DNA from: Hippopus hippopus
Taxonomy: Eukaryota; Mollusca; Bivalvia; Cardiida; Cardiidae
Direction: 5' to 3'
NCBI GenBank assembly: GCA_946811185.2
Contig: OX328102.1
Span: 51,809,619 to 51,873,618 of the forward strand
DNA length: 64,000 nt
The notes below the pieces were generated by a model, which had not been told where the DNA came from, did not search any database, and was given only the letters and a program-made list of their open reading frames with translations. Shown here one piece after another: positions 53,851-64,000 of this stretch (position 1 is its first letter; the number at the start of each line of letters is the position of its first letter). The position numbers and the translations under genes were made by a program.

Positions 53851-55575
53851 TTATATTCCCGACAAGCACTAAATGCTGTAAAAATGATGATGGAAGGGAA
53901 ATAACTCAAAGACAGCACGAGGTTGGGTTACAATTTCACGTCATTTCTACTTAAGATGACAAAGTTATTCTCCGGACAAGAAAAGAAATGCTATAAAAAT
54001 GAAGATCAAAGGGGGAATAAGTCAAAATTCGTCCTAGAAAGTGTTATGACTGCACTCCGTAATTTTTCAACAATCATGCATACCGAATTTGAAGATGTTT
54101 AGACTAGAGATGGCAAAGTTATATTCCAGACAAGCAGAAAATGCTGTAAAAATGACGATCAAAGGGAAAAAACTCAAAGACAGCATCAGGTAGAGTTATG
54201 GTTCTTTCGCACTGCACTCCGTATTATTGCAACAAACACAAATGCAGAGTTTCAAGTTCAATCGGACTGCAGATGATAAAGTTAAGGTGAAAGTGAAGAT
54301 GAAAGTGGAATTATTCACAATCCGAGCTAGGTAGAGTTATTGTTCTTGTGCACTGTACTCCGTAACACTGCAACAAAAAATGCATACCAAGTTGGAAGTC
54401 GTTCTGACTTGAGATTACAAAGTTATATACCGGACAAGCACTAAATGCAGTGAACTGGATGATCAAATGGAAATAACTCAAAGACAGCACGAGGTAAAGT
54501 TACAATTCTTGCGCACTGCACTTCCAAATATTGCAACAAATACACATACCATATTTCACGTCATTTCTACTTAAGATGACAAAGTTATGCTCGGGACAAG
54601 CAAGAAATGCTATAAAAATTAACATCAAAGAGGGAATAAATCGAAATTCGTGCTAGAAAGAGTTATAGTTATTGTGCACTGCACTCAGTAATTTTTCAAC
54701 AATCATGCATACCAACTTTGAAGATGTTCAGACTAGAGATGGCAAAGTTATATTCCGGACAAGCAGAAAATGCTGTAAAAATGACGATCAAAGGGAAAAA
54801 ACTCAAAGACAGCATCAGGTAGAGTTATGGTTCTTTCGCACTGCACTCCGTATTATTGCAACAAACACAAATGCAGAGTTTCAAGCTCAATCGGACTGGA
54901 GATGACAAAGTCAAGCTCCGGAAAAAAAACTGGACTTTAAAAATGAAGATGAAAGTGGAATTACTCAAAATCCACGCTAGATAGAGTTATTGTTCTTGCG
55001 CACTGTACTCCGTAATATGGCAACAAACATGCATACCAAGTTTGAAGTCTTTCTGACTTGAGATGACAAAGTTACATTCCGGACAAGCACTAAATGCAGT
55101 AAAAAAGATGATCAAAGGGAAATAACTCAAAGACAGCACGAGGTAGGGTTACAATTCTTGCGCACTGCACTTCCAAATATTGCAACAAATAAACATTCCA
55201 TATTGCAAGTCATTCCTACTTAAGATGACAAAGTTATGCTCCGGACAAGCAAGAAATGCTATAAAAATGAACATCAAAGAGGGAAAAACTCAAAATTCGT
55301 GCTAGGAAGAGTTATGGTTATTGTGCACTCCACTCCGTAATTTTTCAACAATCATGCACACCAAATTTGAAGATGTTCAGACTAGAGATGGCAAAGTAAT
55401 ATTCCGGACAAGCAGAAAATGCTGTAAAAATGACGATCAAAGGGAAATAACTCAAAGACAGCATGAGGCAGATTTATGGTTCTTTCGCACCGTATTATTA
55501 CAACAAACACAAATGCAGAGTGTCAAGTCAATCGGACTGGAGATGACAAAGCTATGCTCCGGACAAAGAACTGGA
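53851..55575 (+). repeat. Satellite B array, copy 2
   Basis: Sister of 8834-10558 in the same monomer order. Confidence 0.92.
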
Positions 55576-55667
55576 CGCCGCCCGCCTGCCCGTCGGAAGC
55601 CGCCTGGACCCCCGTACGCCATTGGTGATCCCATAATACGTCCCGAATTCGACGGGCATATAAAAAA
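55576..55667 (+). repeat. J box 7
   Basis: Sister of 10559-10650. Confidence 0.85.
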
Positions 55668-58224
55668 GTAGCAATTTCCAGTTGAAAATTTCCGTTTCTT
55701 GTTTACGCAATAAAGTTTGCATTTGTGGTCAGATTTTCATGAAACTTGTATAGTTGCTTTGTATCATCAACAGCTTGAAACCTATTGATTTTGAAAATCT
55801 CCTACAAACAGTACGGGAAAAGTAACCATTTGAATTAGCAAATTTCCATTTCTTGTTTACACAATAAAGTCTGCATTTGTGGTCAGATTTTCATGAAACT
55901 TCCACAGTTCCTTTGTATGATCAACAGCTTGAACCATATTGATTTTGAAAAAGAAATAAAAAACAGTATTGGAAAAGTAGCCATTTGAAAGTGAAAATTT
56001 CCATTTCATGTTTAGGCTATAATGTCTGCATTAGTGGTCAGATTTTCAGGAAACTTCCATAGTTGCTTTGTATCATCAACAGCTTAAACGCTATTGATTT
56101 TGAAAAACATCCAACGAACAGTAGAGGAAAAGAAGCCATTTGATATTGCAAATATCCATTTCTTGTTTATGCACTAAAGTCTGCATATGTAGTTAGATTT
56201 TTATGAAACTTGAACGGTTGCTTTGTATCATCAACAGCTTGAATCATGTTGATTTGGAAAAATCCAACAAACAGTACGGAAAAAGTAGCCATTTGAAGAT
56301 GAAAATATCCATTTCTTGTTTACGCAATAGAGTCTGCATTTGTAGTCAGATTCGCATGAACCTTACACAGTTGCTTTGTGTCATCAACAGCTTGAACGCT
56401 ATTAATTTTGAAATTAATCTAAAAGACAGTACTGGAAAAGTAGCCATTTGAAATAGCAAATTTACATAACTTTTTTACGCAATAAAGTCGGCATTTGTGG
56501 TCAGATTTTCATGAAATTTGTACAGTTGCTTTGTATCATAAACAGCTTGAAAGCTATTGATTTTGAAATAAATCTAACAGATAGTACTTGAGGGCAGCCA
56601 TTTGAATTTGCAAATTTACATTTTTTCTTTACACAATAAAGTCTGCATTTGTAATCAGATTTTCATGAAACTTGCACAGTTGCTTTGTATCATCAACAGC
56701 TTGAACACTATTGATTTTTAAATAAATCTAACAAACACTACTGGAAAAGTAGTCATTTGAACTTGCAAATTTCCAATTCGTATTTACGCAATAAAGTCTC
56801 AATTTGTAGTCAGATTTTTATGACACTTGCACAGTTGCTTTGTATCAAACCGTCTTAGAAAAGTAGCCATTTGAAGGATTTCCTTTTCTTGTTTACGCAA
56901 TTAAGTCTGCATTTGTAGTCAGATTTTCATAAAACTTGTATAGTTGCTTTGTATCATCACAGCTTGAACGCTATTGATTAAGAAAAAATATTGCAACATA
57001 CAGTATTGGAAAAGTAGCCATTTGAAGGTGAAAATTTCCATTTCTTGTTTACGCAATAAAGTCGGCATTTGTGGTCAGATTTTTATGAAACTTCTATAGT
57101 TCCTTTGTATGATCAACAGCTTGAACACTATTGATTTAAAAAAAAAACATACAAATAGTACAGGAAAAGTACCCATTTGAAGTTCCAAATTTCCACTTTT
57201 TGTTTACGCAATAAAGTCTGCATTTGTAGTCAGATTTTCATGAAACTTGCACTGTTGCTTTGTATCATCGACAGCTTTAAGGCTATCGATTAAGAAAAAA
57301 AATGCAACATACAGTATTGGAAAAATAGCCATTTGAAGTTCCAAATTTACATAAATTCTTTATGCAAGAAAGTCGTCATTTGTGGTTAGATTCTCATGAA
57401 ATTTGCACAGTTGCTTTCTATCATCAACAGCTTAAAGCCTATTGATTTCGAAAAAAATCCAATAAAGAGTATGGTAAAAGTAGACATTTGAATTTGAAAA
57501 TATCCATTTCTTGTTTACGCAATAAAGTCTGCATTTGTAGTCAGATTTTCATTAAACTTGCACAGTTGCTTTGTATCATCAACAGCTTAAATCCTATTGA
57601 TTTTGAAAAATATCCAAGAAAGGGTATGTTAAAAGTAGCCATTTGAAGTTGGAAATATCCATTTTTTGTTTACGCAATAAAGTTTGCATTTGTAGTCAGA
57701 TTTTCATGAAACTTGCACAGTTGCTTTCTATCATCAACAACTTAAACGCTATTGATTTTGAAATAAATCTAACAAACAGTGTTGGAAAAGTAGCCATTTG
57801 AATTTTCAAATTTCCATTTCTTGTTTACTCAATAAAGTCTGCATTTGTAGTCAGATTTTCATGAAACTTGTGTAGGTGCTTTGTATGATCAACAGCTAGA
57901 ACCCATTGATTTTGAAAAATATCCAACGAAAGTACGGTGAAAATAAGCCATTTGAATTTGAAAATTTCCATTTCTTGTTTACGCAATAAAGTCTGCATTT
58001 GTAGTTAGATTTTCATGAAACTTGCACTGTTGCTTTGTATCATGAACAGCTTGAACCCTATTCATTTTGAAAAAAAATCCAACAAACAGTTCGGGAAAAC
58101 TAGCCATTTGAAGTTGAAAATTTCCTTTTCTTGTTTATGCAATTTATTCTGCATTTGTGGTCAGATTTTTATGAAACTTGCACAGGTGCTTTGTATTATC
58201 AACAGCTTGAATCCTATTGATTAA
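55668..58224 (+). repeat. Satellite A block 1, copy 2
   Basis: Sister of 10651-13206, offset 45,017-45,018 bp. Confidence 0.92.
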
Positions 58225-58586
58225 GGTAGTTGACCCCTAACGCTTTTAGTGCAAAATGGAATAAAATTTCTTTATAGTTGATAAATCAGGATTTATACTG
58301 ATATAATAAATTTGCAGATTTTCAACCGACCAGAAATTCCTTTGATGTCTATCTTGAAATTATTTGTTGATACTTTTGTTAGTCTCTAGAGAAGGGAGGT
58401 AATTATTATCTCCCTTTGTTATGAGAATATAGTGGTTTTAGATTTATAATTGATAAGTCTTAATAGGAAGAAAAGAAAAAAGTGGCTCGGTTAAAGTTGT
58501 ACAATAATACGCATTTTTAATCATAGCAAATTTTGTAGGATAATATTATAGTGGAAATAGCTGTTTTCTATTACGGGTCCGCTACC
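58225..58586. mobile_element. 362-bp TTAA MITE, duplicated copy
   Basis: Same insertion as 13207-13568, copied with its TTAA flanks (58221-58224, 58587-58590) by the segmental duplication. Confidence 0.85.
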
Positions 58587-61530
58587 TTAAATCTAACAAA
58601 CAGTATTGGAAAAGTAGCCATTTGATATTGCAAACTTCCATTTCTTGTTTACGCAAAAAAGTCTGCATTTGTGGTCAGATTTTCATGAAACTTGTATTGT
58701 TGCTTTGTATCATCAACAGCTTGAAACCTATTGATTTTGAAAATCTCCTACAAACAGTACGGGAAAAGTAACCATTTGAATTAGCAAATTTCCATTTCTT
58801 GTTTACACAATAAAGTCTACATTTGTGGTCAGATTTTCATGAAACTTCCACAGTTCCTTTGTATGATCAACAGCTTGAACCTTATTGATTTTGAAAAAGA
58901 AATAAAAAACAGTATTGGAAAAGTAGCCATTTGAAAGTGAAAATTTCCATTTCATGTTTAGGCTATAATGTCTGCATTAGTGGTCAGATTTTCAGGAAAC
59001 TTGCATAGTTGCTTTCTATCATCAACAGCTTAAACGCTATTGATTTTGAAAAACGTCCAACAAACAGTAGAAGAAAAGAAGACATTTGATATTGCAAATA
59101 TCCATTTCTTGTTTATGCAATAAAGTCTGCATTTGTAGTCAGATTTTTATGAAACTTGAACGGTTGCTTTGTATCATCAAAAGCTTGAATCATATTGATT
59201 TGGAAAAATCCAACAACCACTACGGAAAAAGTAGCTATTTGAAGATGAAAATATTCATTTCTTGTTTACGCAATAAAGTCTGCATTTGTAGTCAGATTCA
59301 CATGAACCTTACACAGTTGCTTTGTGTCATCAACAGCTTGAACGCTATTAATTTTGAAATTAATCTAAAAATCAGTACTGGAAAAGGAGCCATTTGAAAT
59401 TGCAAATTTACAACTTCTTTACGCAATAAAGTCTGCATTTGTAATATGATTTTCATGAAACTTGCACAGTTGCTTTGTATCATCAACAGCTTGAACACTA
59501 TTGATTTTGAAATAAATCTAACAAACACTACTGGAAAAGTAGCCATTTGAATTTGCAAATTTCCATTTCTTGTTTATGGAATAAAGTCTGCATTTGTAAT
59601 CAGATTTTCATGAAACTTCTACAGTTGCTTTGTAATATCAACAGATTGAACCGTATTGATTGAAAAAAAAAAAAAAAAGAAAAACAGAAATGGTACGGGA
59701 TAATTAGCCATTTGAATTTGCAAATTTCCATTTCGTGTTTACGCAATAAAGTCTCCATTTGTAGTCAGATTTTTATGAAACTTGCACAGTTGCTTTGTAT
59801 CATCAACAGCTTGAACCCTTCTTGATTCTGAAAAAAATCCAACAAACCATTCTGGAAAAGTAGCCATTTGAAGGATTTCCTTTTCTTGTTTACGCTATTA
59901 AGTCTGCATTTGTAGTCAGATTTTCATAAAACTTGTATAGTTGCTTTGTATCATCACAGTTTGAACGCTATTGATTTAGAAAAAAAATCCAACAAACAGT
60001 ACAGGAAAAGTAGCCATTTGAAGTTCCATATTTCCACTTTTTGTTACGCAATAAAGTCTGCATTTGTATTCAGATTTTCATGAAACTTGTATAGTTGCTT
60101 TGTATCATCAACAGCTTGAACCCTATTGATTTTGACAAAAAAATCCGATAATTAGTACAGGAAAAGTACCCGTTTAAAGTTGAAAATTTCCATTTCTTGT
60201 TTTCGCAATATAATCTGCATTTGTAGTCAGATTTTCATGAAACTTGCATAGGTGCTTTGTATCATCAACGGCTTGAACCCTATTGATTTTGAATTAAATC
60301 TAACAAACAGTATTGAAAAAGTAGCTATTTGATATTGCAAACTTCCATTTCTTGTTTACGCAATAAAGTCTGCACTTGTAGTCAGATTTTCATGATACTT
60401 GCACAGTTGCTTTGTATTATCGACAGCTTGAACGCTATCGATTAAGAAAAATTAATGCAACATACAGTATTGGAAAAGTAGCCATTTGAAGGTGTAAATT
60501 ACTATTTCTTGTTTACGCAATAAAGTCTGCATTTGTGGTCAGATTTTTACGAAACTTCTATAGTTCCTTTGTATCATCAACAGCTTGAACACTATTGATT
60601 TAAAAAAAAACATACAAATAGTACAGGAAAAATACCCATTTGAAGTTTCAAATTTCCAATTCTTGTTTACGCAATAAAGTCTGCATTTGTATTCAACTTT
60701 TCATGAAACTTTTATAGTTGCTTTGTATTATCAACAGCTTAAAGCCTATTGATTTTGAAAAAAATCCAACGAAGAGTATAGTAAAAGTAGCCGTTTGAAT
60801 TTGAAAATATCCATTTCTTGTTTACGCAATAAAGTCTGCATTTGTAGTCAGATTTTCATTAAACTTGCACAGTTGCTTTGTATCATCAACAGCTTAAATC
60901 CTGTTGATTTTGAAAAATATCCAAGAAAGAATATGTTAAAGGTAGCCATTTGAAGTTGAAAATATCCATTTTTTGTTTACGCAATAAAGTTTGCATTTGT
61001 AGTCAGATTTTCATGAAACTTGCACAGTTGCTTTCTATCATCAACAACTTGTGCGCTATTGATTTTGAAATAAATTTAACAAACAGTGTTGGTAAAGTAG
61101 CCATTTGAATTTTCAAATTTCCATTTCTTGTTTACTCAAAAAAGTCTGCATTTGTAGTCAGATTTTCATGAAACTTGTGTAGGTGCTTTGTATGATCAAC
61201 AGCTAGAACCCATTGATTTTGAAAAACATCCAACGAACAGTACGGTAAAAAGTAGCCATTTGAATTTGAAAATTTCCATTTCTTGTTTACGCAATTAAGT
61301 CTGCATTTGTAGTTAGATTTTCATGAAACTTGCACAGTTGCTTTGTATCATGAACAGCTTGAACCCTATTCATTTTGAAAAAAAATCCTACAAACAGTAC
61401 GGGAAAAGTAGCCATTTAAATTTTAAAATTTCCTTTTCTTGTTTATGCAATTTATTCTGCATTTGTGGTCAGATTTTTATGAAACTTGCACAGCTGCTTT
61501 GTATTATCAACAGCTTGAACCCTATTGTTT
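58587..61530 (+). repeat. Satellite A block 2, copy 2
   Basis: Sister of 13569-16506; a longer poly(A) near 59662-59677 accounts for a ~6-bp offset change. Confidence 0.92.
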
Positions 61531-61725
61531 AGGGGTGGTAATTATTATCTCCCTTTGTAATGAGAATATAGTGGTTTTAGATTTATAATTGATAAGTCTT
61601 TATAGGAAAAAAAGAAAAAAGTGGCTCGGTTAAAGTTGTACAATAATACGCATTTTTAATCATAGCAAATTTTGTAGGATAATATTATAGGGGAAATAGC
61701 TGTTTTCTATTACGGGTTCACTACC
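61531..61725. mobile_element. Truncated TTAA MITE, duplicated copy
   Basis: Sister of 16507-16702 with the same left deletion breakpoint, so the truncation predates the large duplication. Confidence 0.85.
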
Positions 61726-62400
61726 TTAAATCTAACAAACAGTATTGCAAAAGTAGCCGTTTGATATTGCAAACTTCCATTTCTTGTTTACGCAATAAAG
61801 TCTGCATTTGTAGTCAGATTTTCATGAAACTTGCACTGTTGCTTTGTATCATGGACAGCTTGAAGGCTATCGATTAAGAAAAAAAATGCAACATACAGTA
61901 TTGGAAAAGTAGCCATTTGAAGTTCCAAATTTCCATTTCTTGTTTACGCAATAAAGTCTGCATTACCTCCTTTGTATCATCAACAGCCTGAACCCTATTG
62001 ATTTTGACAAAAAAATCCCATAATTAGTACGAGAAAAGTACCCGTTTGAAGTTGAAAATTTCCATTTCTTGTTTATGCAACATAATTTGCTTTCTTGTTT
62101 ACGCAATAAAGTCTGTACTTGTAATCAGATTTCCATGAAACTTGCACAGTCGTTTTGTATCATCGACAGTTTGAACGGTATCGATTAAGACAGAAAAATT
62201 GCAATATACAGTATAAGAAAAGTAGCCACATAAAGGTGAAAACTTCCATTTCTTGTTTACGCAATAAAGTCGCCATTTGTGGTCAGATTTTTATGAAACT
62301 TCTACAGTTCCTTTTTATGATCAACAGCTTGAACACTACTGATTTAATAAAAAGAAAAAAAAACACACACAAATAGTACAGGAAAAGTACCCATTTGAAG
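61726..62400 (+). repeat. Satellite A, terminal part, copy 2
   Basis: Sister of 16703-17377, including the shortened monomer and the (CA)n tract. Confidence 0.9.
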
Positions 62401-63588
62401 TTATATTCCGGACAAGCACTAAATGCTGTAAAAATGACGATGAAAGGGAAATAACTCAAAGACAGCACGAGGTAGGGTTACAATTCTTGCGCACTGCACT
62501 TCCAAATATTGCAACAAATAAGCATACCATATTTCACGTCATTTCTACAGCACGAGGTAGGGTTACAATTTCACGTCATTTCTACTTAAGATGACAAAGT
62601 TATTCTCCGGACAAGTCAAGAAATGCTATAAAAATGAACATCAGAGGGGCAATAACTCAAAATTCGTGCTAGAAAATGTTATGACTGCACTCCGTAATTT
62701 TTCAATAATCATGCATACCAAATTTGAAGATATTCAGACTAGATATGGCAAAGTTATATTCGGGACAAGCAAAAAAATGCTGTAAAAATGACAATCAAAG
62801 GGAAATAACTCAAAGACTGCAAGAGGTAGAGTTTTGGTTCTTTCGCACTGCACTCCGTATTACTGCAACAAACACAAATGCAGAGTTTCAAGTCAATCGG
62901 ACTGGAGATGACAAAGTCAAGCTCCGGAGAAAAAAATTAACTGTAAAAATGAAAATGAAAGTGGAATTACTCAAAATCCACCCTAGGTAGAGTTATTGTT
63001 CTTGTGCACTGTACTCCGTAATATGGCAACAAACAGGCATACCAAGTTTGAAGTCTTTCTGACTTGAGATGACAAAGTTATATTCCAGACAAGCACTAAA
63101 TGCCGTAAAAAAGATGATCAAAGGAAAATAACTCAAAGACGGCACGAGGTAGGGTTACAATTCTTGCGCACTGCACTTCCAAATATTGCAACGAATAAGC
63201 ATACCATATTTCAAGTCATTCCTACTTAAGATGACAAAGTTATGCTCCGGACAAGCAAGAAATGCTATAAAAATGAACATCAAAGAGGGAAAAACTCAAA
63301 ATTCGTGCTAGGAAGAGTTATGGTTATTGTGCACTCCACTCCGTAATTTTTCAACAATCATGCATACCAAATTTGAAGATGTTCAGACTAGAGATGGCAA
63401 AGTAATATTCCGGACAAGCAGAAAATACTGTAAAAATGACGATCAAAGGGACATAACTCAAAGACAGCATGAGATAGAGTTATGGTTCTTTCGCACTGCA
63501 CTCCGTATTATTACAACAAACACAAATGCAAAGTTTCAAGTCAAGCGGACTGGAGATGACAAAGTTATGCTCCGGACAAAGAACTGGA
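62401..63588 (+). repeat. Satellite B array, copy 2
   Basis: Sister of 17378-18565, including the ~45-bp internal tandem duplication. Confidence 0.9.
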
Positions 63589-63680
63589 CGCCGCCCGCCT
63601 GCCCCACCGAAAACCCGCCTGGACGTCGTACGACATCGGTGATCCCATAATACGTCCCGAATTCGACGGGCATATAAAAA
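63589..63680 (+). repeat. J box 8
   Basis: Sister of 18566-18658, with GTGATCCCATAATACG intact where the first copy has GTGATGCCATAATACG. Confidence 0.85.
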
Positions 63681-64000
63681 AGTAGCCATTTGAATTTGAA
63701 CATTTCCATTTCTTATTTACGCAATAAAATCTGCATTTGTGGTCAGGTTTTCATGAAACTTCTATAGTTGCTTTGTATGATCAACAGCTTGAACCTTATT
63801 GATTTTTGAAAAAGAAATAAAAAACAGTATTGGAAAGTAACCATTTGAAAGTGAAAATTTCCATTTCATGTTTAGGCTATAATGTCTGCATTAGTGGTCA
63901 GATTTTCAGGAAACTTCCATAGTTGCTTTGTATCATCAACAGCTTAAACGCTATTGATTTTGAAAAACATCCAACGAACAGTACAGGAAAAGAAGCCATT
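63681..64000 (+). repeat. Satellite A array running off the window
   Basis: About two A monomers, sister of 18659-18950. It retains ~27 bp (near 63815-63845) that the first copy lost. Confidence 0.9.

Larger units (their letters stand above)
52968..64000 (+). repeat. ~11-kb duplication, copy 2 of 7459-18950
   Basis: The full order of B, J, A, MITE and truncated MITE in 7459-18950 is repeated here. The offset is 45,017-45,024 bp through most of the block and about 45,050 bp at the end because of small indels. Identity is very high by eye (a few substitutions per 200 bp). Copy 2 lacks about 490 bp corresponding to 7663-8153. The copy continues past the window edge. Confidence 0.93.

Overview
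This window is AT-rich animal nuclear DNA, most consistent with a bivalve or other molluscan genome. The inference rests on the mix of elements: two families of ~150-165 bp tandem repeats arranged like the internally repeated 'pearl'/HINE mobile elements described from bivalves, tRNA-derived SINEs, several decayed LINEs, a Tc1/mariner transposon, TTAA-flanked MITEs, and a DIRS/Ngaro-type element with an SGNH hydrolase fragment. The species is not identifiable from sequence alone. I found no intact host protein-coding gene, no rRNA or true tRNA gene, and no CRISPR array. Almost every open frame inside the satellites is an accident of the repeat.

Layout. 93-1676 is a LINE 3' fragment plus unique sequence, duplicated at 37743-39404. 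1708-24861 is a satellite field built from family A (~150-160 bp monomer), family B (~160-165 bp monomer, ordered in a four-monomer higher-order repeat) and a GC-rich ~90 bp junction box (J) in the fixed order B-J-A. Microsatellite-bearing A ends lead back into B. The field contains orientation switches at ~3525, ~20.8 kb and ~22.1 kb, a TTAA-flanked MITE at 13207-13568 with a truncated daughter at 16507, and a 404-bp TIR element (20779-21182) at the centre of an inverted pair of B arrays. 24862-37740 is a single-copy-like region littered with mobile-element debris: a LINE split by a solo LTR, a LINE endonuclease fragment, a Tc1/mariner element with a frameshifted transposase, tRNA-derived SINEs, and a LINE RT fragment.

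37743-42011 holds the second copy of the 93-1676 block, a short A array in minus orientation, and a second TTAA MITE. 42012-52967 is an ~11 kb segment bounded by ~1.0-1.1 kb inverted repeats. Inside it are a SINE with target-site duplication and a matching empty site, a cluster of direct and inverted repeats, a divergent ~56-bp minisatellite, and a DIRS/Ngaro-like retroelement (gag, RT, SGNH fragment, minus strand).

52968-64000 is a near-identical second copy of ~7459-18950 at an offset of about 45,020 bp. It runs off the window end. Its start abuts the end of the 42012-52967 inverted-repeat segment. It could be a recent segmental duplication or two haplotypes joined in assembly.

The genes here do not form a pathway; the window records nested transposition, satellite amplification and duplication. 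The most interesting structures are the A/J/B composite satellite system, the element-centred palindrome at 20.8 kb, the 11-kb inverted-repeat segment, and an unrecognised coding-like stretch (41783-42034) that crosses that segment's left border.
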